A stretch of DNA of 64,000 nt, taken from assembly GCA_977017575.1 (NCBI GenBank), contig CDRNVI010000009.1, positions 186,001 through 250,000 on the forward strand, in the 5' to 3' direction. Positions 9,673-18,571 of the stretch are shown here, piece after piece. The notes under the pieces are model-generated. The model was given only the letters and a program-made list of their open reading frames with translations, ran no database searches and had not been told where the DNA came from. The stretch's first letter is position 1. The number at the start of each line of letters is the position of its first letter. The DNA is from Paramoeba atlantica. Its lineage: Eukaryota > Discosea. A program made the position numbers and the translations under genes.

Positions 9673-10656
9673 AGGGCAGTACCTGTAGAGATAATTAGGT
9701 CGAGCAGGGGTAAGCGCAATCAACGCTCCCTGCTGGACCTTTTCGCCTTCCGAAGCAACACAGGGAAAAGCGCTGGATATCCTCCCCAGGAAAGCGAAAA
9801 GAGACGGCCTCATCGGGATAAGATGTCCCGAGATGTTTCGTAAGCGCAGTGCGCAAGGAAAGATATACGAATTTGTGGGACGCGGATGACATTCCCATCG
9901 TACATGCTACAAATGACTTCCATGGTTCATGATACAACATGGTCAGGGCCATGGATGCATGCTGGCAAATGGAGTCATGGTTCATGATGCATCATGGGCA
10001 TCGGGGTCCCACAGAATCCGCCACGGCTGGTGAGCAAGAGAGGTGCATAGAACATCCTCTAGAACACGCATACAACGTGTTTGCTCGCCGTGTGGGAGAC
10101 TTCCAGTATATGGAAGCCTCCTGCGCGCAGAAGTACCGGTGTCGCCGGATAGTGAAGGCACGCCGCGTGGTCCCGTAGTAGGGTCCTGCAGCGCATGGGG
10201 ACTCGGAACCGTGTTCCGAGCGGGGTGCTGGGAGATGAGGGAAGGGAGGCGCACCCCTACTTTGCGACAAGAGGGACAGTTCCTCTCCTAGCGCCATCCG
10301 GAAAAGAACGAATGGAGTGATAATATAATTGATAAACTTTTGGTAAACGTGGACGGAACCGAATTGTGTTATAACGGGCTCGTCGAGCTCGGTGTTTCAC
10401 CAAAAGTCACTACGCTAAGTAATTTTTCTAAAGGAGACAAGCGCAGCTGTACCTTATTGACTTCTGCATGACTTAGTGGAGACCTTTTTTTCCCATTTGT
10501 AGTGTGGAACGGGCTCGAAACATCGGCTCGGAGCAAATTGGTTGTCGATCATGCGCTCATTGGGGCAGAGATAATCCCCTTAATGCGACGGCCGATATCA
10601 TCGGCACATAATCCGCTCACAACGGATGTCGCCAAAGGGGGTTCGACGCGGACTCT

Positions 10657-10797
10657 GTCGGTAGAGAGGTCCAGGCAACTCGCCTCTCTTTACGCAGCCG
10701 GAGGGGCGTACTGCAACCGACTCGGTCCCAGTCGGTAGAGGTGGTCCAGGCAACTCACCACCTCTTTACGCAGCCGGAGGGGCGCACTGCAACCGAC
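10657..10797. repeat. two tandem two-hairpin units with covarying stems
   Basis: Units at 10657-10721 and 10731-10797 are closed by GTCGGT/ACCGAC. Each holds hairpin 1 (AGAGAGG/CCTCTCT in the first unit, AGAGGTGG/CCACCTCT in the second) with the conserved loop TCCAGGCAACTC, and hairpin 2 GCAG/CTGC with loop CCGGAGGGGCG. The only sizeable differences fall in hairpin 1 and keep pairing intact. Confidence 0.75.
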
Positions 10798-10799
10798 CG

Positions 10800-11092
10800 C
10801 TGCAGAGTCACGCCCAGTGGTCCTCAAGGGAGGCCACCATGGCGCATAGCTCCCGGGAAGAGACAGGCGCGAGAAGAAGAAAGCCGGGGAGGGAAGAAAA
10901 CTCACTCAAGGAGTGAGCCGGGGAGGGGTGAAAAGTCGGAAGTACGTCCCCTACTTCCACGACAAAGAGAGACAGTTCCCGCTAGCCGTCAGCCGGAAAC
11001 GGGCATTAAAAGGGAAAATGTATGTCCGTTTCCGGGAAAAGAAAGGAAGGGCTAGCAAAATGTACAACAAGGTACATAAACTGTATCAACTC
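10800..11092 (-). ncRNA. conserved structured block, copy 1
   Basis: About 290 nt aligned with 57192-57475. Shared stems: CCGGAAACGG/CCGTTTCCGG (10993-11002 with 11026-11035), CTCACTC/GAGTGAG (10901-10917) and a CCTC-AAGG-GAGG hairpin near 10835. The first stem is CCGGCAACGG/CCGTTGCCGG in copy 2, a compensatory change. It lies directly downstream of SL sequence on the minus strand. Function unknown; a retroelement leader or a small RNA are candidates. Confidence 0.5.
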
Positions 11093-11125
11093 TACAATAC
11101 ACATTGTCAACAACACTATACCTAA

Positions 11126-11542
11126 AAGGCCGCAAGTATCATCCCTACCATTGAACTCAAGGTAGCCTCCCGGAGTACTGTCACCACAGACTGTTTTCGA
11201 TCCTATCGGGGCGTGGGGACACGTAGCCGCAAGCACTTAACAGTGAACCATAAGAAAGGGTTCGTACCTCCGCAGGGTGTACATACCAATCATGTTGAAC
11301 GGGCTAATGGTATGTGGAAAGATTCTATCTGTTCTCACTTTCGAGGAAATCTTGGGAAGACCGAGCGACGTCGAAGGTGTGCGGAACTCCGAGCATGGTT
11401 ACGAGCACGAAGTTTACTTTCTGCACGCAATGAGGTGCCTTTTGTAGAATTTTTAAAAGCGATGAAGTATTATACAGAGAACAAGAACAAGTACAATGCG
11501 GCACTAGAAGCTGGAGCTTCGTATCTCCCTGAGAATGAGTAA
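11126..11542 (+). pseudogene. Merlin/IS1016-type transposase, C-terminal part
   Basis: 139 codons open from after a TAA at 11123. VTTDCFRSYRGVG carries a catalytic Asp, HLTVNHKKGFV the conserved Asn-His region, and GVHTNHVERANGMWK the acidic residue of the DDE triad. The order and spacing match ISXO2-like/Merlin transposases. The N-terminal zinc-binding part and first Asp are absent. It directly follows the SL-headed sequence, whose insertion may have cut it. Confidence 0.65.
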
Positions 11543-11668
11543 ACCGAGTGGATGTGCGTTTTTTTGTATTTAAGTGGCCTTTAAAATGTTTTAAAAAAAT
11601 GGGGGAAAAAGGGGAGATTTGAATCTCCCTTTTCTTCCCCCGAATTTCTATATTTTCAGAAAATTTAT

Positions 11669-11800
11669 TACTGTACCCCCCTACTTATCTGTCACTACTT
11701 TTCGCGAAAAGGTGACAGGTAACTAGGGGGGATAGGGGTGTGACAGATAACTAGGCGGATCAGTGTGTGACAGATAACTAGGGAGGGGGTCTGTCACAAA
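11669..11800. repeat. terminal region of element A2
   Basis: TACTGTACCCCCC then repeated AGATAACTAGG words. Over ~125 bp it is close to the inverted right end of A1 (2104-2228). No matching right end is found nearby, so it is an orphan end or its partner was lost. Confidence 0.6.
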
Positions 11801-12213
11801 AAAAGTCAGAACATGGAATTACAGAAACGGTTTATATTGACGCCGCGCTAAAAGTAGGTAAAACGTAGGTTGGTAAAACTACTAGGTAAAAACGGTTTTA
11901 CGCTAAAAATAATATTACTTGCATTTGTCGAAAAGTCAGTTTCTCCCTTTATAAAACGGCGGGAGTATATAGGATATTGGTACTGTCAAGGGGCAAGTTT
12001 TTCCCTTCGTGGAGTGTCATGATTTAAAAAGGAAGTGATGCAGCACTCTAAAAATAGTGTAAATACGGGCATCTAAGCAAAAGCAAGATAATTTATGAGA
12101 ACCTTTGTAGCCAAGAACGGAATTCGGCATAAAATGCACCAAACGATGTTTAGCTTCATGGAAAAAATGATTTTGACTCTGATATTGTGGGTTAATAACT
12201 TATGACGATTGTG
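11801..12213. other. no gene recognised
   Basis: Starts with sequence shared with the inner side of A1 (TTACAGAAACGG), then has several GGTAAAAC-type repeats and AT-rich sequence. Nothing coding is apparent. Confidence 0.4.
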
Positions 12214-12498
12214 CTAATCGGTACGTACTTTTAGAATTCCTAAACACGATCCGTTGAGTGGCTCACAAAAATATGGAGGACATCTTAACTCCCCGTAATG
12301 AACGGCGATGCGAGTTATGGTCGACAAATTATAGTAAAAGGTCTCACCACTATACTTGTTTTTAAAGATAAGATAAGCGGCATCAAGATCCATGCAAGTA
12401 AGAGAATCAACTATTTCGTCGATTTCTTCTTCCATTTCAACAAATAGAGCTTTGGGATAGGGAACTTTTGGTCTAAAATTATGTTTGAAAATTGTCAC
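12214..12498 (-). pseudogene. fragment of the acidic-protein family module
   Basis: 95 codons, opening at GTG; the first ATG is at 12435. It contains YSGETFYYNLSTITRIAVHY then CPPYFCEP, clearly homologous to SGESLHYNTSTLLRIA...PPYFREP in the gene at 5285. It ends soon after at a TAA, so it is either a short paralogue or a truncated copy. The conserved pattern is SGE-x3-YN-x-ST-x2-RIA and, a few residues on, PPYF-x-EP. Function unknown. Confidence 0.5.
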
Positions 12499-12929
12499 TT
12501 ATTACTTTCTACTTTTTATACTCATGTCTAAGGGCAAGTACTGTCATGCCACCCCCTACTTAAGAGCCCACTGATTTCATGCATTTAGACTAAGAAGGGT
12601 GAAACCATTCAGGTTCAGGGTCGGTGCGCCTCGGTGCGCCTGGCGCAATCTATTCCCCTTCTGCTAATTATTTATGTTTATTTATTCGTCCTTTTTATTC
12701 GTTTTTCTGTTTTTTCGTGTATGTATTTATGTTTGTTTGGTTTGGCTGTATTATCCAACTAAGGGACGTAGCCGCCGGAGAAAGCCGGTACTTTTCCAAT
12801 TGTACTGCCTTTGTGCTGTGCGAGCCATGCTATGTTTCCATAGACTTCATTTACTACGCTGACAAATCAGCGTAGCATTGCAGGCAGTCACTTTATCAGC
12901 GGCAGATAAAAAAGATTCCGAATGGCATG
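12499..12929. other. no gene recognised; TACTGT-like end near 12538
   Basis: Contains GTACTGTCATGCCACCCCCC at 12537, resembling a family-A tip, and an unusual T-rich stretch. No protein similarity seen. Confidence 0.35.
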
Positions 12930-13145
12930 CACCCTATTTGTTTGGCATCTTGTTGTATTCGATACCGGGTGGTGTCACTCACGCATGGCCAGAAGGGGGG
13001 CGAAGACGGCGGCAGGGAAGACCGTCGAAGGGGACGGCGACGGTGGGGACGGAGATGGTGGCGGCGGAAATGGTGGCGGCGGAGGGGTGCGGCCCCTCCT
13101 ACCCGAGCTAATAATCCTTGGCTTCCTTTATTGGAGGATTATTGT
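12930..13145. repeat. dispersed repeat R1 with CACCCTA motif and G-rich core
   Basis: Begins CACCCTATTTGTTTGGCATC, passes through a GGCGACGGTGGGGACGG tract and ends with TTGGCTTCCTTTATTGGAGG. The last block recurs inverted at 59600-59665. The first motif recurs four times at 21125-21530. Confidence 0.55.
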
Positions 13146-13961
13146 AAGTCGAGTGTGTGACTTCTTGCGGTCGAGCTTCGGCTCTCGCGCCGTCACTGAT
13201 GTCTCGTACATTCTTCACTTCGCGCAGCTACCTAGGCTGTCACTAGGAGACCATATCTCTTCGGAGACAAACGGTCTTATTTTCTTTCTTTCTTTCATGA
13301 AGATGCATCCAAAACGTCGCTTTGCGGGGTGAAGGAGAGGGAAATGCCATCATACTGGCAGTGGAACACCACTGGTTCAAAGTGGTCACATCAGGTTTCT
13401 GAGCTACCGGCAGAAAATTTGGCAAGTGTTTAAATTTCACCCCTCTAAGTGGGGGAGTCAAGTTACTGAAATTGTTCCTAGTTGATCACAAGCTTCTATA
13501 ACTCATTGGCCCGGCGGCCCCTCCGAGCTTTTCGACCTAACAAAGACTTCCCGAAAACAAGTACTCCCCTTTTAAATAATTTTTATAAATGGGTCATTTA
13601 GGGTCATTTATAAAATTATATTATTTATACAATTTTTTTTTATAAGTTATAAATCAAAAATCGTTAAAGTATGCCCCGAAAACACCCCTCCAGCTGCATA
13701 AATATTACAATGGAGGAGTGGGGTACTGTTTAGGGGAAGTCCGGGTACGTTTACTTCTTTTTGTCGTCTCCTACGAACTCTTTAAAAGAGTAAAGTAAAT
13801 GATTTGTTTGATGTGCTTGAGCCATTATATTTCCCGAAAATATGAGATATGTTACACACTAGCTTTATATCCAATGTGAAAATTTTCTTCTCTATCTTTC
13901 AATCGTAGTGTAACGTCTAATCCAACAATTATTCCTCCAATATCATTTCGCGACAATTCAA
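13146..13961. other. no gene recognised
   Basis: AT-rich with several short palindromes and T runs around 13560-13660. It is the upstream flank of the pogo-type transposase remnant. Confidence 0.4.
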
Positions 13962-14281
13962 ATGTCTGGGCCATTAAATCACCTACTGTTTAATGCAAGC
14001 CTTGTGCGACAGCGCTTTCTTCCAGTGGAGACACCGGTGACCATTATACCGGATTCTGAGGAAGTGTCTACAACTCCACCGACTGCAGAAATTGCTACCG
14101 AGCAGAATGCTGTACTCCACAATGAGCGTAAGGTTCGTGTGGACTTAACGATTCAACAAAAATGCAACATGTGCGCTAGTCTGGATGCTGGTCGTACTTT
14201 GGTCAGTGTTTCCCGGGAATACAAAATAGATACTAGTACTCTGCGTAAAATATATCAAAAGAAGCAAGAATTTACAGTACT
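13962..14281 (+). pseudogene. pogo-type transposase, N-terminal HTH part
   Basis: ATG 13962. After ~65 residues of non-conserved sequence comes a Psq/CENP-B-like helix-turn-helix: TIQQKCNMCASLDAGRTLVS then REYKIDTSTLRKIYQKKQEF. Coding similarity stops near 14276, where an AT-rich foreign segment with TAGTAAATAC repeats begins. The catalytic half appears to resume after 14998, so one gene has probably been split by an insertion of about 0.7 kb. Confidence 0.6.
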
Positions 14282-14439
14282 AATACTATACTCTATAGTA
14301 AATACTACTATAGTAAATCTTTCTTCATTTTTTTATTTTTTTCCTGACCTGGCGGTCTTATCCCCGCTTCATACGGTACTAATACTATACTGTATAATAT
14401 TCACTGTACTAAAACAAAATACAACTACTACGTATAACC

Positions 14440-14604
14440 CACATAATGTTAAGTCAATTATGTTCTGTAAATTGAAAAATACGGGAAATGCATTATCACG
14501 TGACACGTAACTTTTCGAAAGCTCGCGAGTGCGGTGCTACTTTCCAAAATTGGACAAGTTTTACACATTTTAGACCCCCCCATATTTTCTTGCATCCCCC
14601 TGTA
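14440..14604 (-). repeat. family-B terminal region
   Basis: On the minus strand it begins TACAGGGGGATGCAAG, followed by GGGGGGGTCTAAAATG, then CACCGCACTCGCGAGC and CACGTGATAATGC. About 150 bp align with 24275-24425. It has inserted into coding sequence just after codons reading HILLSVL. Confidence 0.6.
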
Positions 14605-14998
14605 TAAGACGGACAGCAAAATGTGCTCAGACTTTGCTCGGTCGATTCCTGCATCAACGGCAATTCCGTACACCATGTGTAAGTCAATGGCAGCGCAAAG
14701 CTTCTCCCAGACTTCGTGGGCTAAAATTTCACAGTGTTGATGCCATTGCTTCAAATTTGTTTCCGGAATAGCCTTTTTGATAACATTGGGTGGAAGGTCG
14801 GGGCGGAGATCCTCATACTTGCGAATCACTTTCTGCAGAAGTGCTTTACTTTCCCGTGCACCAGATACAATCTGAACGGCATCCTTTACCCACGTAATAT
14901 CGGGGTCCGTTCCATGAAAAAACCGAAATTTATCGAAACGAACTTCGAAATCAAAAAACAGATCTTACCTCCTTGAGAAATTCAATTCCCCTTCCTCC
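14605..14998 (-). pseudogene. Harbinger-type element, internal-deletion derivative
   Basis: The first part (14998-14955) matches 47456-47500 (CTCAAGGAGGTAAGATCTG). It then jumps to FDKFRFFHGTDPDITWVKD, nearly identical in DNA to 48515-48587. The following codons (EILAHEVWEKLCAAIDLHMV) match a second fragment at 25970-26170 and may belong to the same element or a second gene. About 1 kb of the transposase is missing. Confidence 0.55.
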
Positions 14999-15929
14999 TA
15001 CGGTATTGTTCAAGTCCAATGCAGAAGAGGAAAAGTCCTACATATTGCGAGACGCTCGGCGTCATGTTGCTCGGACACTCGACAACGCTTTGAAAGTGTA
15101 CGTCATTTCGACTGGTTGGATAAACCGTCAAGTATTTGAAGAGAACACGCACGATCAAGCTTCCTTACTTGGAGGTTCGCAACCTGCGACAGCTCTTGTG
15201 GTGGACGAGTACACAGCCCATCGGGTTCATAGAATCCCCAGTAATTGCGACTTCCACAGAATTCCTGGGGGTTGCACTTATTTCGTTCAAGTACACGATT
15301 TTCGGATTATTGTATTCTTCAAAAGAGAATACGAATTAGCCTTACGGCCCTGGCGCCTAAAAGCTGGTGATCACATAAAAGTGAATCGCCATGTAGTATT
15401 AGGGCTGATTAAGGTTGCTCATGAAGTTACTTGGGCAAAGTATGGCGCCCAGATACAAAAAATATGCCAAACCCATCTCTTTGAGCCCATGACCAAATAT
15501 CCATGGAATTGGAACTCTAAGGATGAAACATCTAACTCAAGGCGAAAGCTAAAAAAGAGAGCCAAGGTATCTGTTCGAAACGAAAGCAGTACGAAACCCA
15601 ATAAGATACCAATATCACCAGAAACCGGAAGGCGATTAATAGCCTCTGCGTTGGCTTCACGGAATACACTTTTCCAAAAATATGATCAATCAACAAGATT
15701 ATCTGATCAATCAACAAGATTATCTGATCAATCAACAAGATTATCTGATCAATCAACAAAATTAAATAAGATTGATGTAGATGCTCTGCCATCAACTGAA
15801 CAAACGAGTACTTCCTATAAAGGGGATCGATGGAACGCTATCCGTCGCCGGGGCTCTCTTATTCCATGTGGACTTCTCGATATTTTATGCAACCGAGTAG
15901 TTGAGAAAAAAAGACACAAACGGGTGTAA
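14999..15929 (+). pseudogene. pogo-type (DDE_1) transposase, catalytic half fused to Ulp1 N-part
   Basis: ATALVVDEYTAHRVHRIP and IPGGCTYFVQVHDFRI match the second-Asp and IPxxxT-x-Q-x2-D regions of pogo/Tigger DDE_1 transposases. A Lys-rich stretch follows (RRKLKKRAK). A 21-bp unit repeated four times encodes DQSTRLS (15682-15760). The last 30 residues (RRRGSLIPCGLLDILCN) align with the start of the Ulp1-like domain at 1390-1440, so the protease is in the same reading frame as the transposase. The ORF ends at a TAA inside the protease domain. Confidence 0.65.
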
Positions 15930-16175
15930 AAGTCGCACTGTGGAATGCGTGGCAAACACAGGCACTTCTTGGGTTTGGGACTCCCGGAACTCGATCCTGT
16001 GCCGGAGTTGTACGCATACTTGTATTACGAAGTTCACTTCGTACTTGTTCGGGTCTCTTCCAATACCCTTCTAGTCTTTGAAAGTGTAAAGCAACACGCT
16101 CTTCGTGCAGCCATGGACAACTTAAATCGCTTTGTGGAAAGCTTAAAATTATCGCACGAACGATATCATGGACTA
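15930..16175 (+). pseudogene. Ulp1-like protease continuation, frameshifted
   Basis: KVALWNAWQTQALLGFG (one frame) then PELYAYLYYEVHFVLVRVSS and LLVFESVKQHALRAAMDNL (next frame) continue the C48 domain begun at 15835. The His is present; the Asp position is Glu (VFES). The Cys-containing end is missing, replaced at about 16170 by a non-LTR retrotransposon fragment. Two frameshifts plus the truncation make it a pseudogene. Confidence 0.6.
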
Positions 16176-16746
16176 CAGGTCACATACAGGGGTGTAAATT
16201 TGGGTGTGGGGGGGGTCTAAAATTTGTAAAACTTAGCCAATTTTGGAAAATAATAGCGCATTCGAGAGCTCCCTGTTCGGGAGCTATTATTTTCCAAAAT
16301 TGCGCAAACATAGCTAATTTTAGACCCCCCAGCATCTGATTTGCACCCCTGTATACGGACTTAGTCCGAACTGCTACATGGGCAAAGGCGGGGTCATTCG
16401 CCGAGCGCTACGCCTCGGAACATAAAATATCGGAGAGAGCAGAAGCTGTCGCTGCCGGTCACCGTTTTGAAGCGATGGTTGTAGAATCCTTTGGATACTG
16501 GTCCAAAAGTGCCCTGGCCATCATAAAAAGCGTCGGGAAACACCGAGCTTCAACCTCCAATGGCACTTTGAGCCATGCACAGGCCATAGCACAACTCATA
16601 AGGGGTATGAACATAGCCCTCATGCGTACACAGGCACGGATGTTGGTCCGACGTCTCCCGGATGAAGATCCCACTGGCCAACTCGTCACACATGACGACC
16701 GGCTGGATTCATTCCGAGAGAGCACGAGTGCTGGTCGTTTGCGCCC
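16176..16746 (+). pseudogene. non-LTR retrotransposon C-terminus, 5' truncated
   Basis: After the MITE the frame reads TDLVRTATWAKAGSFAERYA and ends LVRRLPDEDP plus a tail. It aligns with 17590-17909 (YTDNVRNANWVAAGSFAEHY) and belongs to the region after the nuclease-like motif of these elements. The 5' end is cut off at the Ulp1 junction, as expected for incomplete reverse transcription. Confidence 0.65.
16185..16353. mobile_element. 169-bp family-B MITE
   Basis: Ends TACAGGGGTGTAAATTTGGG and TTTGCACCCCTGTA. The subterminal GGGGGGGTCTAAAATTTG is repeated inverted. The inner hairpin AATAATAGC...GCTATTATT flanks GAGCTCCC. A TA duplication flanks it. Removing it restores an open reading frame (LQVTY-TDLVRT) in the surrounding retrotransposon fragment. 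Confidence 0.85.
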
Positions 16747-16960
16747 ATGAACAACTGGGCGGGATGTTGGTCGGGTCGACAGGGTCTATACTCATGCCTA
16801 GCCCGCGAGGGCTAGGTACCCCAAGTGAGGTAGTACACGGGTAGTGAATCTCCTCCCCGTCGGCCAGCATCCTGTTTCGCGACCGTGTCGCTGTCGACAC
16901 AAGCCCGCGCCTGCGCCCTCCCATAACAAGGGAAAGGTTCACAAGTCAGGCCGCGAAGAG
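16747..16960 (+). repeat. 3' UTR of non-LTR element
   Basis: Contains the hairpin CCTAGCCCGCGAGGGCTAGG and the blocks ACCCCAAGTGAGGTAGTACA and GACCGTGTCGCTGTCGACAC. The same UTR lies inverted at 35190-35400, downstream of the long element there, linking the two as one family with exchanged C-termini. Confidence 0.75.
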
Positions 16961-17909
16961 GTCGTTCAGTAGCTTTCGCTTCCGACAAGGATCGATGGGA
17001 TGCAAATGAGGCTGAGGGCTTTTCTTCCGCCGTGGAGGACATTAGCCGGCGTGTAGGGGGGTGTATGGTGGACAAATCTACCAGGAAAATCCACAAAGAC
17101 TCCGTCATAAAGAGGTGCCCCTTCTCGCCCTCCCCCGATATTGACCTTTCTCAGGATTTGGCGATTCCTCGACAACGCGATCTCAGTCATGCGATTTCAG
17201 CAAGAGACTTTGAGGAAGATTACGCAAGAGCGGATCCCCGCACTCGGGCTAGGTGGCTCTCACAAACGGGCGACGGGGCATCCAACTGGGCCTTCACGGT
17301 TCCCTCAACTCTATGCTGTCATGCCTACACCCCTACTGAATTTCGGACTCTGATTCGTTGGTGGCTCGGGGAGAGTATATACCCTCAAGGTCACAACTGC
17401 CCGATTCCGAATTATCGCCTCCCACTCGGCCCTGAAGGGGACCATGCGCTAGCCTGCAAGTGCGGCCACGGAATCATTACAAGGCACAATGCCCTAGCGG
17501 AACAGTTCTCCGCTGAATGCAGCAAGGCCGGGTTGAGCCCACAGAGAGACATGTAAGGCAGACCCATGTACAGCAGCCCAAATATACGGACAACGTCCGG
17601 AATGCTAACTGGGTGGCCGCGGGGTCATTCGCGGAACACTACTCCACGAATAACAAGGCCAAAGAAAGAGCAGAGGCCGAAGCCGCCGGCTACGATTTCA
17701 CCGCAATGACGGTGGAGTCGTATGGGTCCTTGAACGCCAGTGCTCTAGGGACCATCCGGAAAGTGGGCACCCGTCGGGCGGAAACATCCAACGGCAGTGT
17801 CTCCGCCAGCCTGGCCACGGCTAGGTTGGTAAGGGACCTGAACGTGACCCTGATGAGGGCACAGGGCAGGATATTAATTGGAAAGTTGCCTGGGGAAGAT
17901 ATAGAATAG
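16961..17909 (+). pseudogene. non-LTR retrotransposon fragment with internal deletion
   Basis: An open frame from about 16980 to 17555 ends with DHALACKCGHGIITRHNALA, the Cys/His module before the C-terminal nuclease. The following frame (17560-17909) resumes at YTDNVRNANWVAAGSFAEHY and ends LIGKLPGEDIE. About 90 residues with the PD...D-x-T motif are missing between them. The 3' flank is T-rich with several TTTGTAGATG repeats. Confidence 0.65.
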
Positions 17910-18150
17910 GTTTTCGTTTTGTTTTTTGTTCTTCCATTTAGATGTTTTTACTTTTCTTTGTAGATGTTGTTGTTTCCTTATAGATGTACAGTGTTATATG
18001 AAATTATTCGTAGATTTTCTTTGTAGATGTAAAAAAAACAAGTTTGATATACATTGATATACTATAGTTTAGTTGGGATACATTGATATAGTTTGATGTA
18101 GGATAAATGGGGAGAGCGCCCTACCTAGACAAGACCCGGACACATATAGA

Positions 18151-18472
18151 TACTGTGACCCCCCCTTTATACTTCGCCCATTTTGAGCAGTAACGAAGTA
18201 TAAAGGGGGGGTCTGAATTTTTTCCCCGCTGTGAAAAAAAGTGTAAAATAAAAGGCCGCGCCGCTTCGCGGCGCGGCTCCTCCAGTTTTCCCTTCTATAT
18301 CACCTTCCATTTCTAGAAGGGAAGACTTAGAACGGTCTTGTTGGGTTTCTAATTTTTTTTGAAAAAATACGAAAAATTAGAACAACAGTCGCCCTCCTTT
18401 CGGGGGGGACACACGAAAAACGAAGTATAAAGGGGGGGGCTGACCAGCGAAGTATAAAGGGGGGTCACAGTA
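18151..18472. mobile_element. 322-bp MITE A3, word TTTATACTTCG
   Basis: TACTGTGACCCCCCC and GGGGGGTCACAGTA tips. The word CGAAGTATAAAGGGGGG occurs twice at each end, forming subterminal hairpins. In the middle is the palindrome CCGCGCCGCTTCGCGGCGCG (18256-18276). A TA duplication is likely. Confidence 0.85.
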
Positions 18473-18571
18473 TGTACACAGTACGTAATCTTTGAAATTA
18501 TTCGTTTGATAGTTGTAAATGAATTCTCTTTTTGTGCTTGGCGATGGATTCCCCGATCGCATAGTTTAGAT

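Larger units (their letters stand above)
9673..11092 (-). mobile_element. SL-headed structured retroposed sequence, copy 1
   Basis: Read on the minus strand it starts with SL 3' sequence (GATACAGTTTATGTACC-TTGTTG, 11088-11065), runs through the conserved structured block and two tandem hairpin units, and continues GC-rich with no convincing ORF to 9673, where the LRR fragment begins. Frames of 60-100 codons are open on both strands but look like nothing known. A retroposed trans-spliced non-coding RNA or a long structured 5' leader are both possible. Confidence 0.5.
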
